From the NCBI RefSeq assembly GCF_046292685.1, contig NZ_JBKBQM010000005.1:30467-94466 (forward strand): a DNA stretch of 64,000 bases, read 5' to 3'. Each line of letters opens with the position of its first letter. Positions within the stretch are counted from its first letter, which is position 1. The notes under the pieces are model-generated. The model ran no database searches. It was given only the letters and a program-made list of their open reading frames with translations, and was not told the DNA's origin. A program made the position numbers and the translations under genes. This document shows, one piece after another, positions 1 through 8,492 of this stretch. This stretch comes from Wagnerdoeblera sp046292685 (GTDB lineage: Bacteria; Pseudomonadota; Alphaproteobacteria; Rhodobacterales; Rhodobacteraceae).

Positions 1-1
1 G

Positions 2-277
2 CTGACCGTCCCGATCTTCTTTCCGGTGATGACCGCGCTGGATTTCGGCATGTCCACCGAACACATGGCCATCTGGTTCGGCATCCTCGTGCTGATCGTG
101 GTCGAGGTCGGGCTGATAACGCCGCCGGTCGGGCTCAACCTGTTCGTCATCAACGCGATGGATCGCGACACCCCGATCCGCGCCACCTGGGGCGCGGTGC
201 TGTGGTTCGTCGGGTCCGACCTGCTGCGCGTGGTGGTGCTGGCGCTGTTTCCGGGCATCGTGCTGTTTTTGCTCTGA
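2..277 (+). CDS. dctM: TRAP transporter large permease, C-terminal end (partial)
   Basis: The reading frame is open from the window edge and ends at 277, leaving the last 91 residues. They are almost entirely hydrophobic, with three membrane segments. They include the sequence ITPPVGLNLFVI, which matches the conserved C-terminal signature of the DctM (TRAP large permease) family. These proteins form the membrane translocation subunit that imports carboxylates using an ion gradient. The rest of the gene, and presumably the dctP and dctQ partners, lie outside the window. This is a different gene from the complete dctM at 43273-44853. Confidence 0.85.
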   Translation: MTVPIFFPVMTALDFGMSTEHMAIWFGILVLIVVEVGLITPPVGLNLFVINAMDRDTPIRATWGAVLWFVGSDLLRVVVLALFPGIVLFLL

Positions 278-421
278 CCGGGCGCGGTGGGGCCGCGCGG
301 CGCCGGGCAGGGCAGGGCGCCCCGGGGTGCCAGGGGGGGCCAAAGGTTAAGGCTTCGTGAAAACGCGCCGCCAAGCCCTTGATCTTGCTGGGGTCGGCCT
401 GTGTCCCTCGGGGGGACAGGC

Positions 422-1681
422 TCAGCCCTCCACCGGCCCCAGGATCGGCGGGGCCGCGTTCAGCGCCTCGATGCTGAAGCCCGCCAGCCGCTTGTAATGC
501 TCGGCATGGGCGGCCAGTTCGGCCCGCGGGATCACCGCCTCGATATCGTCGAACACGCCGCCGCAGCGGTCCTCCACCATCTGCATCACCGCGTCCGGCC
601 CCTTGCCCCGGTTGGCCAGCCCCACCGCCGTGGTCCGGGGGCGCACCTGCGCCTCATAGGCCGCCAGCGCCGCCGGGGTGGGGCCAAGGCGGCGGACCTC
701 TGCCCCGATCACCCTTGCATCCACGATCGCCTGGCTCGCCCCGTTCGAGCCGACCGGATAGGTCGGGTGCGCCGCGTCGCCCATCAGGGTCACGCGGCCT
801 TCGGTCCAGCGGGGCAGGGGGTCGCGGTCCACCATCGGGTATTCATAGACCTCCGCCGCCCCGGCGATCAGCGCGGGCACGTCCAGCCAGTCGAAGCGCC
901 AGTCGGCAAAGGCGGGGGCAAAGTCGGCCAGGTCGGCGCGGCGGTTCCAGTCCTCGCGGTTCCAGCCCGCGCCCGGGTCGCGGCGCAGCTCGGCAATCCA
1001 GTTCATCGTGACCAGCCCGGTGGCCGGATCGGGGGCCGAGATCGGGTAGGCCACGATGCGCTGGCTGTCGTGCCCCGCCAGCGCCATCGCCGCCCCGCCG
1101 AAGAATTCGGGCGCCGGCGTGGTGCCGCGCCACAGGATCGCGCCTTTCCAGATCGGCGGCCCTTCCTCGGGGAACATCTGCGCCCGCAAGGCGGAATGGA
1201 TGCCGTCGGCCGCCACGATCAGGGCGCCTTCCTCCACCCGCGGGCCGTCCTCGGTGGTCAGGTGCAGCCGGGCGGCATCGGCCCCGGTCTCGAACCGCGC
1301 CGCCCGCGCGCCGGTCACCAGGCACCCTGTGCCCGCCCGCGCCACCAGCGTTTCGGCCAGCAGCATCTGCAGCCGCCCGCGGTGGATCGAATACTGCGGC
1401 CAGCGATAGCCCGCCGCCAGCCCGCGCGGTTCTTCCCAGATCGGCCGGCCGGTCCTGGAATAGAACCCGTATTGCCGGGTGCGCACCCCGATCCGGTCCA
1501 GATCGGGCCCAAGCCCCAGGTCCAGCAGCTCGCGCACCGCGTTGGGTTGCAGGTTGATCCCCACGCCCAGCGGCCGCAAGGCGCGCACCGCCTCGAACAC
1601 CCGGAAGGGCACGCCGACCTGGTGCAGCGTCAGCCCCAGCGTCAGCCCGGCGATTCCGGCCCCGGCGATCAGAACGGTCAT
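422..1681 (-). CDS. FAD-dependent aromatic-ring monooxygenase family protein
   Basis: This 419-residue flavoprotein starts with an FAD-binding Rossmann motif (GAGIAGL, residues 6-12). It has the mid-chain segment IVAADGIHSALR, the DG motif of group A flavin monooxygenases, and near residue 290 the GDAAHPTYPVGSNGASQ motif that binds the FAD ribityl chain. These belong to the p-hydroxybenzoate/salicylate hydroxylase fold, which uses NAD(P)H and O2 to hydroxylate aromatic or heteroaromatic substrates. The ATG at 1681 is preceded by a purine-rich stretch (GAGGAGGG) and directly begins the FAD motif. The upstream neighbour on the same strand is a decayed flavin oxidoreductase. The substrate cannot be told from sequence. 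Confidence 0.88.
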   Translation of the reverse strand: MTVLIAGAGIAGLTLGLTLHQVGVPFRVFEAVRALRPLGVGINLQPNAVRELLDLGLGPDLDRIGVRTRQYGFYSRTGRPIWEEPRGLAAGYRWPQYSIHRGRLQMLLAETLVARAGTGCLVTGARAARFETGADAARLHLTTEDGPRVEEGALIVAADGIHSALRAQMFPEEGPPIWKGAILWRGTTPAPEFFGGAAMALAGHDSQRIVAYPISAPDPATGLVTMNWIAELRRDPGAGWNREDWNRRADLADFAPAFADWRFDWLDVPALIAGAAEVYEYPMVDRDPLPRWTEGRVTLMGDAAHPTYPVGSNGASQAIVDARVIGAEVRRLGPTPAALAAYEAQVRPRTTAVGLANRGKGPDAVMQMVEDRCGGVFDDIEAVIPRAELAAHAEHYKRLAGFSIEALNAAPPILGPVEG

Positions 1682-1760
1682 GGCAAGCCCTCCTCCTCGG
1701 TCCCGGCGGCAGGTTAGGCGATGGCGCCCGGTCTGGCCAGCGCCGCCCTTGCCCCCGCGT

Positions 1761-2560
1761 TCATCCGCGCAGCAAGGCCGCGCGCCGCGCCGGCCACCAG
1801 CCGTGCTGCGGCGGCCAGGGCGCGTAATCCTCGCCCTCCAGCGTGCGGCGGGCATGCAGCGGCCAGTTCGGGTTTTCCAGCGCGTCGCGGCCGATGCGAT
1901 GAGGTCGGCCGCGCCGGATTGCAGGATGGCCTCGGCCTGTTCGGCGCCGGGGATCAGGCCGACGGCCATGGTCGGGATGCCCGCCCCTTCGCGCACCGCC
2001 TGCGCGTAAGGCACCTGGAACCCCGGCCCGCGCGGCGCAAGGCCGCTGGTCGCGGCGCCGAGGATCCCGCCCGAGGAACAGTCGATCACATCCACCCCCA
2101 CAGCCTTCGGCGCGCGGGCCAGGGCGACGGTATCGGCCAGCTCCAGCCCGCCGGCGACATGATCCACGGCCGAGACGCGCACGAACAGCGGGCGATCCTC
2201 GGGCCAGACGGCGCGGACGGCCGCGGCAACCTCCAGCACGAAACGCATCCGCCTCGCGGCATCGACGAAACCGGCCGCGATGGCGGCAAGGTCGGCGGGC
2301 GTCATTTCCAGCGGCACGGGCAGGCCCGGCCCCATCGCCAGCGCCGAGGGCGCCAGCACCGGCCAGGGCGCCTCGGCCCGCGCGGCCACATCGGCAGCGG
2401 ACAGCGGCTTGCCGCCGTGGAAAGGGCGCTGCATCGACCCATTGCGCCCGGCATGCGCCAGCTGGATGCCGATGGCCGCCCCTTGCGAATGGACGAAATC
2501 GACGACCCGGGCCAGGGGGGGCCACCTGCGCCAGCGCGCTTGCGGCGCGGGTGCACAGGT
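1761..2560 (-). pseudogene. Old Yellow Enzyme-type NADH:flavin oxidoreductase (NamA/YqjM-like), decayed
   Basis: Recognisable OYE segments occur in order on the minus strand: ARVVDFVHSQGAAIGIQLAHAGR, then VRAVWPEDRPLFVRVSAVD, ELADTVALAR, VDVIDCSSGGI and IGRDALENPNWPLHAR. Four lesions are visible. The N-terminal ~80 residues, including the flavin-binding start, are missing. A run of seven G at 2514-2521 puts the start of the similarity out of frame. About 40 residues holding the usual HGAHGYLL active-site region are absent between FVDAARR and MRFVLEV (near 2250). A one-base loss near 1896 shifts the last 45 residues into another frame. The gene cannot encode a working enzyme. The deletion is a true lesion; the two single-base shifts could be sequencing errors. 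Confidence 0.85.
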
Positions 2561-2586
2561 CCAGACTTTGCCCAAAGGAAACCGGC

Positions 2587-3330
2587 ATGAGCTGGAACCC
2601 CACGCTTGCCCCCCGGTTGCCCCGACGAGATCGGCACCGACGCCATCGAAACGCTCATCATCCCGCGCGCCCGCACCCGCATGCCGGGCTGGACACGGTG
2701 ACCTACCTGTATTCCGGGCATTTCCGGCACCGCGACAGTCTGGGCCCCGACCAGATCATCCGCCCCGGCGCGGTGACCTGGATGGTGGCGGGGCGCGGGG
2801 TCACGCATTCGGAGCGCTCGACGGCAGAGTCGCACCAGGCGCCGCAATCGCTGCTCGGGACCCGGACCCGGATCGCCTTGCCCGAAAGCGCCGAGGACAT
2901 GGCCCCCGCGTTCGAGCACCACGGCAAGGACAGCCTGCCGGGGCTGGCGGCCGACGGCGCCAGCGCCCGGTTGATTCTGGGCCGGGCCTGTGGCGCAGCG
3001 GCGCCGGCGACGCTGTGTTCCGACGCCTTCTATCTGGCTGTCGTTCTGGTGCCAGGCGTGCGCTTTCCCTTGCCGGACGATCACGAGAGCCGGGGGATTT
3101 ACGTGGTGCAAGGCGCGGCCACCACCGCCGGCCACAGCTGCAAGACCGGGCGGATGATGGTGTCTCGTCCTGGCGATGCGATTACCGTCGGGGCCGGGCC
3201 GCAAGGCGCACGGTTGATGGCGCTGGGGCGAAGGGCCGTTCGACCTGCCGGCCGGAGACCGCGAGGCGATCATTCCGCGGCCAGGCAGCGCGCTTGGCTC
3301 TTGTGTTGCGCGGGCGGCGGCGCCACACCG
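2587..3330 (+). pseudogene. Pirin-family protein, decayed
   Basis: The start MSWNPTLAP and, in the next frame, CPDEIGTDAIETLIIPRA match the start of pirin cupins. The original frame then resumes with RPHPHAGLDTVTYLYSGHF and runs through GAVTWMVAGRGVTHSER, a pirin hallmark. About 50 residues that normally link these parts are missing. One extra C in the run near 2612-2617 causes the first shift, and the later deletion happens to restore the frame. A second loss removes the section before a pirin-like C-terminus (EGPFDLPAGDREAIIP), which reads in another frame near 3230. The 5' end abuts the decayed OYE gene in divergent orientation. Confidence 0.8.
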
Positions 3331-3360
3331 GCAGCCGGAGCCCCGCGACCGAGACCGCCG

Positions 3361-4989
3361 ATGCCGTTTGCCGCCTTGCGCGCCCACCGCCTGTTCCTGC
3401 TGCTGCTGGCGGCGCGCTTTGCCGTGCCGCTGGCGCTGTGGGGCAGCATCGCCGCCGGGGTGCACGACAACCTGGATTCCGAGGTGGTGTATTCCGCCGT
3501 GATCGGCCGGTTCTGGGCCGCGGGCGCCGACCCGGCGGCGTTTTCGGTGTTTCTGGGCGGTGTGCTGGGCTGGGCCGATTTTGCCCGCACCTTGCAGCCG
3601 CTGGGGCTGCTGTATGCGGCCTTTCCGCCAGTCTGGGCCTATGCGCTGACCGAGGCGGGGTTGCTGGTGCTGGCCTATGCCGGCTTTCGGGTGCTGCTGG
3701 CCACGCTGGGGCTGCACGGCGGGGCGGCGCTGGCCTGCCTTGCGGCCTTCGGGCTGTCGTATTCCAGCTATGGGGCGGGGCTGGCCGGGGCGCCCTTGAT
3801 GCTGGCGCTGGTGTTCCGGGCCGGGCGGGTGCGGCCGTGGGAATGGGGCGCGGCGGCGCTGCTGGGGCTGAACAGCGCCTTTGCGCTGCATGCGCTGTTC
3901 CTGCCGGTGGCGGCACTGGCACTGGCGGCGATGCTGGGGCGCTGGCCGGGGGCAGGGCGGATCGGGCTGCTTGCGGCCTATCTGGGGGCTGCGCTGGCGG
4001 CTTCGGCGGGGTTGGTGCTGTCGGTGCTGTCGGGGGTGCCGTCGCACCGGGCGGACTGGGTGCCGGTGCTGCCAACGGCGCCGCTGGCCGAATGGGTGGC
4101 CGGGACGCTGGCCAACCTGGCCACGCTGGGCAGCGCCTACCACGCCATTGTCACGCCGGCGCTGCATGTGCCGGTGATCCTGGTGGCGGCGCTGTGGGCC
4201 GGGCGGCGGCGGGCGGCGCTGGTGGTGGCGGGGTTCGTGGCGCTGGCGGTGGCGGTGCGGCTGGCCGAGCCGCTGGCGGCCTTGCACCTGGGGCCGCTGG
4301 GGTCGATCCAGTGGCACCGCTTCTTGCTGTTCGCGCCGCTGCTGGTGCTGGTGCTGGCGGCGATGGTGCCGGGGCGGGCGGTGCGGTGGGCGGTGGCAGT
4401 CTCGCTGGGGCTGGCGGTGCTGGCGGGCATGGGCTTTGGCCCGGCGGCGCTGAAAGCGGCGGTGCCGGCCGGGCAGGTCGCCGCCATCCGCGCCACGCTG
4501 AAGGCGGAGGGCCGCGGTGCGGCCTTGCGGCAGGCGGGGGCGGCGCTGGCTGCGCTTGGCCCGGCGGATCTGGCCCGCGGGGTGGAAACCTGGGGCCGGC
4601 ACACCCGGCCGGCCGCCTATGCCTGCCTGGCCGCCGCCTTGCCGCCGGGGGCAGGGCGGGTGCTGTCCTATGGCCCCGATCCGATGCTGGCGCCGCTGCA
4701 CGGCATCGCGGCCATCGACGGGTATCACAACTATTACCCTCTGGCCTACAAGCGCGCCTTCCGCCCGGTGATCGCCGACCGGCTGGCGGCCGACCCCGCG
4801 CTTGCGGCCTATTTCGACCTTTGGGGCAGCCGCATCGGCACGCTGGCCGACCGCGGCCCGGATGTGCCGCCCGACTGGGCCGCGGCCACGCGGCTGGGCG
4901 CCACCCATGTGATCGCCGACCGCGAGGTGCCGGGCCTGCCGCGGGTGGCCACCTGCGACGGGTTGCAGCTGTACCGCATCGCGCCCTGA
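3361..4989 (+). CDS. Polytopic membrane protein, probable GT-C type glycosyltransferase of the polysaccharide cluster
   Basis: This 542-residue protein has about ten hydrophobic segments. An early periplasmic loop after the first membrane helix contains HDNLDSEVVYS (near residues 37-47), resembling the acidic catalytic loop of GT-C enzymes that use lipid-phosphate sugars. The C-terminal ~150 residues are soluble and contain DGYHNYYPLAYKRAF. The start ATG at 3361 fits the predicted hydrophobic N-terminus; the frame is open further upstream only because of the pirin remnant. It heads the CDP-sugar operon, whose later genes supply a GT2 carrier transferase and a GtrA flippase. A final-step transferase is therefore a plausible role, but this is inferred from topology and context. 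Confidence 0.7.
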   Translation: MPFAALRAHRLFLLLLAARFAVPLALWGSIAAGVHDNLDSEVVYSAVIGRFWAAGADPAAFSVFLGGVLGWADFARTLQPLGLLYAAFPPVWAYALTEAGLLVLAYAGFRVLLATLGLHGGAALACLAAFGLSYSSYGAGLAGAPLMLALVFRAGRVRPWEWGAAALLGLNSAFALHALFLPVAALALAAMLGRWPGAGRIGLLAAYLGAALAASAGLVLSVLSGVPSHRADWVPVLPTAPLAEWVAGTLANLATLGSAYHAIVTPALHVPVILVAALWAGRRRAALVVAGFVALAVAVRLAEPLAALHLGPLGSIQWHRFLLFAPLLVLVLAAMVPGRAVRWAVAVSLGLAVLAGMGFGPAALKAAVPAGQVAAIRATLKAEGRGAALRQAGAALAALGPADLARGVETWGRHTRPAAYACLAAALPPGAGRVLSYGPDPMLAPLHGIAAIDGYHNYYPLAYKRAFRPVIADRLAADPALAAYFDLWGSRIGTLADRGPDVPPDWAAATRLGATHVIADREVPGLPRVATCDGLQLYRIAP

Positions 4990-5061
4990 CGCCGCAGGCG
5001 GGATCGCGGCTTGACGCAGCGCGCGACGCGCCCCAGAACGGCCCGAAAGCAGGGGGAAAGC

Positions 5062-6117
5062 ATGGCCAAGGCCGAGTTCTGGCGCGGGCGCCGGGTGTTG
5101 GTGACCGGGCACACCGGGTTCAAGGGCGGCTGGCTGGCGCTGTGGCTGGCGCGGATGGGGGCCGAGGTGCATGGCCTGGCCTTGCCGCCCGACACCGCCC
5201 CGGCGCTGCACGACCTGGCGCGCGTGGGCGAACGGGTGGCGGGCCGGATGCTGGACATCACCGATGCGCCGGCGCTGGCCCGGACCGTGGCCGAGATCGC
5301 CCCCGAGGTGGTGTTTCACCTGGCCGCGCAGCCGCTGGTGCGGCTGTCGCACGACGAACCGCTGCGCACCTTTGCCACCAACGTTATGGGCACCGCCAAC
5401 CTGCTGGAGGCCTGCCGCGCCGTTGCCCCCTTGCGCGCGGTGGTGGTGGTGACCACCGACAAGGTCTACGAAAACCGCGAATGGGTCTGGCCCTATCGTG
5501 AAAGCGACCCGCTGGGCGGCAAGGATCCCTACTCTGCCTCGAAATCGGCGGCGGAAATGGCGGTGCTGGCCTGGCGGCGCAGCTATTTCGAGCGCGCCGG
5601 CGTGCCGGTCGTGACCGCGCGCGGCGGCAATGTGATCGGCGGGGGCGATTGGTCGGCCGACCGGCTGGTGCCCGACCTGTTCCGCGCCCTGGCCGCCCGC
5701 CGCGCGCTGGAAATCCGCGCCCCTGCCTCGGTCCGGCCCTGGCAGCACGCGCTGGTGCTGTGCCACGGCTATCTGGACCTGGCCGAAGCGGCGATCGACG
5801 GCAGGGTGCCGGGCGAAGGGGCCTGGAACTTTGGCCCCCTGCCGCCCGACTGCGTGCCCGTGGCCGCGCTGCTGGACCGTTTCGCCGCCGCAGGCGTGGC
5901 GCCGGGGGTGCGCGTGGTACCGGGCGACGGCAAACCCGAAGCGCGGATGCTGGCGCTGGACAGCGCCAGGGCCCGGGCCGAACTGGGCTGGCGCCCGGCG
6001 CTGGAGCTGGCCGAGGCGGTGGAATGGACCGCGCGCTGGTATCTGGCCGCCGCCGCCGGGGCCGACATGCAGGCCGAGACGCTGGCCCAGATCGACGCCT
6101 ACGCGGGCCGGCTGTGA
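5062..6117 (+). CDS. rfbG: CDP-glucose 4,6-dehydratase
   Basis: This 351-residue extended short-chain dehydrogenase has the family-typical nucleotide-binding motif TGHTGFKGG (residues 15-23), TTDK at 131-134 and the catalytic Y157xxxK161 pair in DPYSASKSAAE. The GHTGFKG form separates RfbG/CDP-glucose dehydratases from dTDP- and GDP-sugar enzymes. The reaction is CDP-glucose to CDP-4-keto-6-deoxyglucose. The ATG at 5062 follows AGGGGGAAAGC, a good ribosome site; a further in-frame ATG candidate upstream adds only a basic stretch. Its substrate would come from rfbF at 9464, and its stop overlaps the next gene. Confidence 0.93.
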   Translation: MAKAEFWRGRRVLVTGHTGFKGGWLALWLARMGAEVHGLALPPDTAPALHDLARVGERVAGRMLDITDAPALARTVAEIAPEVVFHLAAQPLVRLSHDEPLRTFATNVMGTANLLEACRAVAPLRAVVVVTTDKVYENREWVWPYRESDPLGGKDPYSASKSAAEMAVLAWRRSYFERAGVPVVTARGGNVIGGGDWSADRLVPDLFRALAARRALEIRAPASVRPWQHALVLCHGYLDLAEAAIDGRVPGEGAWNFGPLPPDCVPVAALLDRFAAAGVAPGVRVVPGDGKPEARMLALDSARARAELGWRPALELAEAVEWTARWYLAAAAGADMQAETLAQIDAYAGRL

Positions 6118-7199
6118 GCGGCGTTGCCATTGTCGGCGGCGGTCGCTGGGCGCGGGTGCTGGGGTCGGTGCTGGCGCGGATCGACCCGGGGCCGGTCTCG
6201 GTGTGTTCGCCGGGCAACCCGGCGGCCTGGGCCGACCGCCCGCAAGGCTGGCGGATGGCCGGGCTGGATGCGATCTGGCGCGATGCGGGCATTGCCCATG
6301 TGCTGATCGCCCGCCGTGCGCGCGACCATGCCGAAACCGTGCTGGCCGCGCTGGCGGCGGGCAAGGCGGTGCTGGTGGAAAAGCCCTTTTGCCTGACCCG
6401 GGCCGAGGCGGATGCCATTCTGGCCGCCGGCGGCACCTGCCGGACCGGCCTTGTGTTTCTGCACGCAGGCTACCTTGCCCGCTTTCGCGCCGCCGTTCTG
6501 GCCGCAGGCCGGCCGCAGCACCTGGTGCTGACCTGGTCCGACCCCACGTCCGAGCATCGCCACGGCGCCGCCAAGACGCATGATGCCAGCCTGAACGTGG
6601 TGCAGGATGTGCTGCCGCATGCCTGGTCGGTGCTGCGCCCGCTGTTGCCGGCAGACCCGGCGCTGACCGCCGCCGCCATCGCCGATGGCGGTGCGCGGGT
6701 GGACCTGACCTGGCAGGCGGGCGATGCAACCGCGGAAATCCGCCTGTGCCGGGGGGCTGCGCAACGCGTGCGGCACCTGGCGCTGAGCGGCGCGGGGCTG
6801 GAGGCGGCGCTGGACTTTGCCGCCGAACCCGGCGCCGCCATGCTGAACGGCGCCCCGCTGGACGTGGCCGCCGGCCACGCCAGCCCGCTGGAGGCCGAGT
6901 TGCGCGGCTTTCTGGCCGGGGCCATGCACCCGCTGGCCGATGTGGCGCAGGCGGTGCAGGCGCTGGACCTGACGCTGGCGGCAATGGCGCGCATCCGCCC
7001 CTTGCAGGCGCAGGCGATCCGGGCCGGCCATGCCGGGGCCTTGCGCGAGGTGGCGCTTGGCGGCATCGCCGGCGACGGCCGCCCGGCCGCGCGCGCCGAC
7101 ATCGCGCGCTGGCTGGGTCTTGCCGAAGACGCGCCTGCCTTCAACGCCGCGTGGACAGCCGCCTTTCCGCCGGATATGAGCGGCGGGAAAGGCCGCTGA
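6114..7199 (+). CDS. Gfo/Idh/MocA-family oxidoreductase
   Basis: The 361-residue protein begins SGVAIVGGGRWARVLGSVL, an N-terminal NAD(P)-binding fold. It continues with the VLVEKPFCLTRAEAD motif typical of Gfo/Idh/MocA sugar oxidoreductases (residues ~85-100). The second domain holds THDASLNVVQDVLPH. The likely GTG start at 6114 overlaps the rfbG stop as GTGA, indicating translational coupling. In this operon a role in reducing or oxidising a keto group of the CDP-deoxysugar is a fair inference. No 3-dehydrase (RfbH) is present, so this enzyme may supply the reduction step that finishes the sugar. Confidence 0.82.
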   Translation: MSGVAIVGGGRWARVLGSVLARIDPGPVSVCSPGNPAAWADRPQGWRMAGLDAIWRDAGIAHVLIARRARDHAETVLAALAAGKAVLVEKPFCLTRAEADAILAAGGTCRTGLVFLHAGYLARFRAAVLAAGRPQHLVLTWSDPTSEHRHGAAKTHDASLNVVQDVLPHAWSVLRPLLPADPALTAAAIADGGARVDLTWQAGDATAEIRLCRGAAQRVRHLALSGAGLEAALDFAAEPGAAMLNGAPLDVAAGHASPLEAELRGFLAGAMHPLADVAQAVQALDLTLAAMARIRPLQAQAIRAGHAGALREVALGGIAGDGRPAARADIARWLGLAEDAPAFNAAWTAAFPPDMSGGKGR

Positions 7200-7229
7200 C
7201 CGGCGCGGCACCCATACCCAGAGGCATTC

Positions 7230-8489
7230 ATGGTCGACCACGACGTTTCCCCCGGCAAGCTGTCCCGCTGCCAGATCTGCGGTTGCGAGGATCTGGAACT
7301 GGTGCTGGACGTGGGCCATCAGCCGCTGTGCGACAGCCTGCTGACGGCCGACCGGCTGGACATGCCCGAGGTGTTCTACCCCTTGCGGCAATGGCGCTGC
7401 CCGCGCTGCACCCTGAACCAGCTGGATCACGTGGTCGATGGCAGCGTGGTCTATGCCCCGGAATACCCCTACCGCTCGGGCATTACCGCCGAGTTGCGGG
7501 TGTATCAGGAGGCCTTCGCCGACAGCGTCATCGGCAAGATCGGGCTGGAACCCGGCAGCCTGTGCGTGGACATCGGGTCGAACGACGGCACGCTGCTGAC
7601 CGGATTTCGCAAGAAGGGCATGGTCGCCCTGGGGGTCGAGCCCACCAACATCGCCCATATCGCCCGCGCCGAAAACGGGATCGAGACGATCCAGAGCTTT
7701 TTCACCGAAGCCGTCGCCCGCGACATCGTGGCCGAACGCGGCCATGCAAAGGTTGTCACCACCACCAACGTCTTTGCCCACATGGCACCCCTGGGCGAGG
7801 TGATGCGCGGCATCGCGGCGCTGCTGGCCAATGACGGCGTGTTCATCACCGAAAGCCATTACCTGCTGGATGTGCTGAAGGGCGCGCAATACGACACGAT
7901 CTATCACGAACACATCCGCACCTATTCGCTGAAATCGCTGGTGACGCTGGTGGATTTCTACGGGATGGAGGTGTTCCACGTGCAGCGCGCCGACCGTTAC
8001 GGCGGCAACATCCGCGCCTATGTCGCCCGCAAGGGCACCCGGCCGATGGACCCTTCGGTGGCCGCGCTGCTGGCGGTGGAAGCCGAAGCCGGGCTGGCCG
8101 ACGGCGCCATCTACAAGGCGTTTTCCGACAACGCCTATCGCACCCGCGACGACCTGATGGAGTTCGCCTATCGGGCGAAGAAGAACGGGCACTCGTTCGT
8201 CGGCAATTCCTGCCCCGGGCGCTGTTCCACGCTGCTGAACTTCTGCGGGATGAAGCCGGAGCTGCTGCCCTATCTGGCCGAGCAGCCCACCTCGCTGAAG
8301 CTGGGGATGTATCTGCCTGGCCTGCACCAGCCCATCGTGGAAAACTCGATCCTCATCCGCGAACAGCCCGATTTCGTGCTGCTGCTGGCCTGGCACTATG
8401 CCAAGCCGATCAGGGAGCAACTGCGCGCCCGGGGGCTGAAGTCCAGGTTCGTGATGCCGCTGCCGCGCTTCGAAGTGCTGGAGGACTGA
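7230..8489 (+). CDS. SAM-dependent sugar C-methyltransferase (NDP-hexose 3-C-methyltransferase type)
   Basis: The 419-residue protein shows the three parts of this family. There is an N-terminal zinc-binding section (CQICGC at 14-19 and CPRC near 60), a central SAM-binding fold with VDIGSNDGTLL, and a C-terminal C-methyltransferase domain. The catalytic-site segment TIYHEHIRTYSL is conserved. Known relatives (TylC3, TcaB9) methylate C3 of 4-keto-6-deoxy sugars. That fits the rfbG product upstream. The result would be a branched-chain CDP-deoxyhexose. Confidence 0.88.
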   Translation: MVDHDVSPGKLSRCQICGCEDLELVLDVGHQPLCDSLLTADRLDMPEVFYPLRQWRCPRCTLNQLDHVVDGSVVYAPEYPYRSGITAELRVYQEAFADSVIGKIGLEPGSLCVDIGSNDGTLLTGFRKKGMVALGVEPTNIAHIARAENGIETIQSFFTEAVARDIVAERGHAKVVTTTNVFAHMAPLGEVMRGIAALLANDGVFITESHYLLDVLKGAQYDTIYHEHIRTYSLKSLVTLVDFYGMEVFHVQRADRYGGNIRAYVARKGTRPMDPSVAALLAVEAEAGLADGAIYKAFSDNAYRTRDDLMEFAYRAKKNGHSFVGNSCPGRCSTLLNFCGMKPELLPYLAEQPTSLKLGMYLPGLHQPIVENSILIREQPDFVLLLAWHYAKPIREQLRARGLKSRFVMPLPRFEVLED

Positions 8490-8492
8490 CGC

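Noticed and set aside
401..1717. A 438-codon plus-strand open frame opposite the monooxygenase
   Set aside because: It is histidine-, arginine- and proline-rich with no family motifs; it is the antisense shadow of a clear flavoprotein gene in GC-rich DNA.
2302..6984. A 1560-codon minus-strand open frame across the sugar operon
   Set aside because: Its composition is low-complexity (Arg, Gln, His, Pro) and it lies opposite several well-recognised genes; long antisense frames are expected at this GC content.
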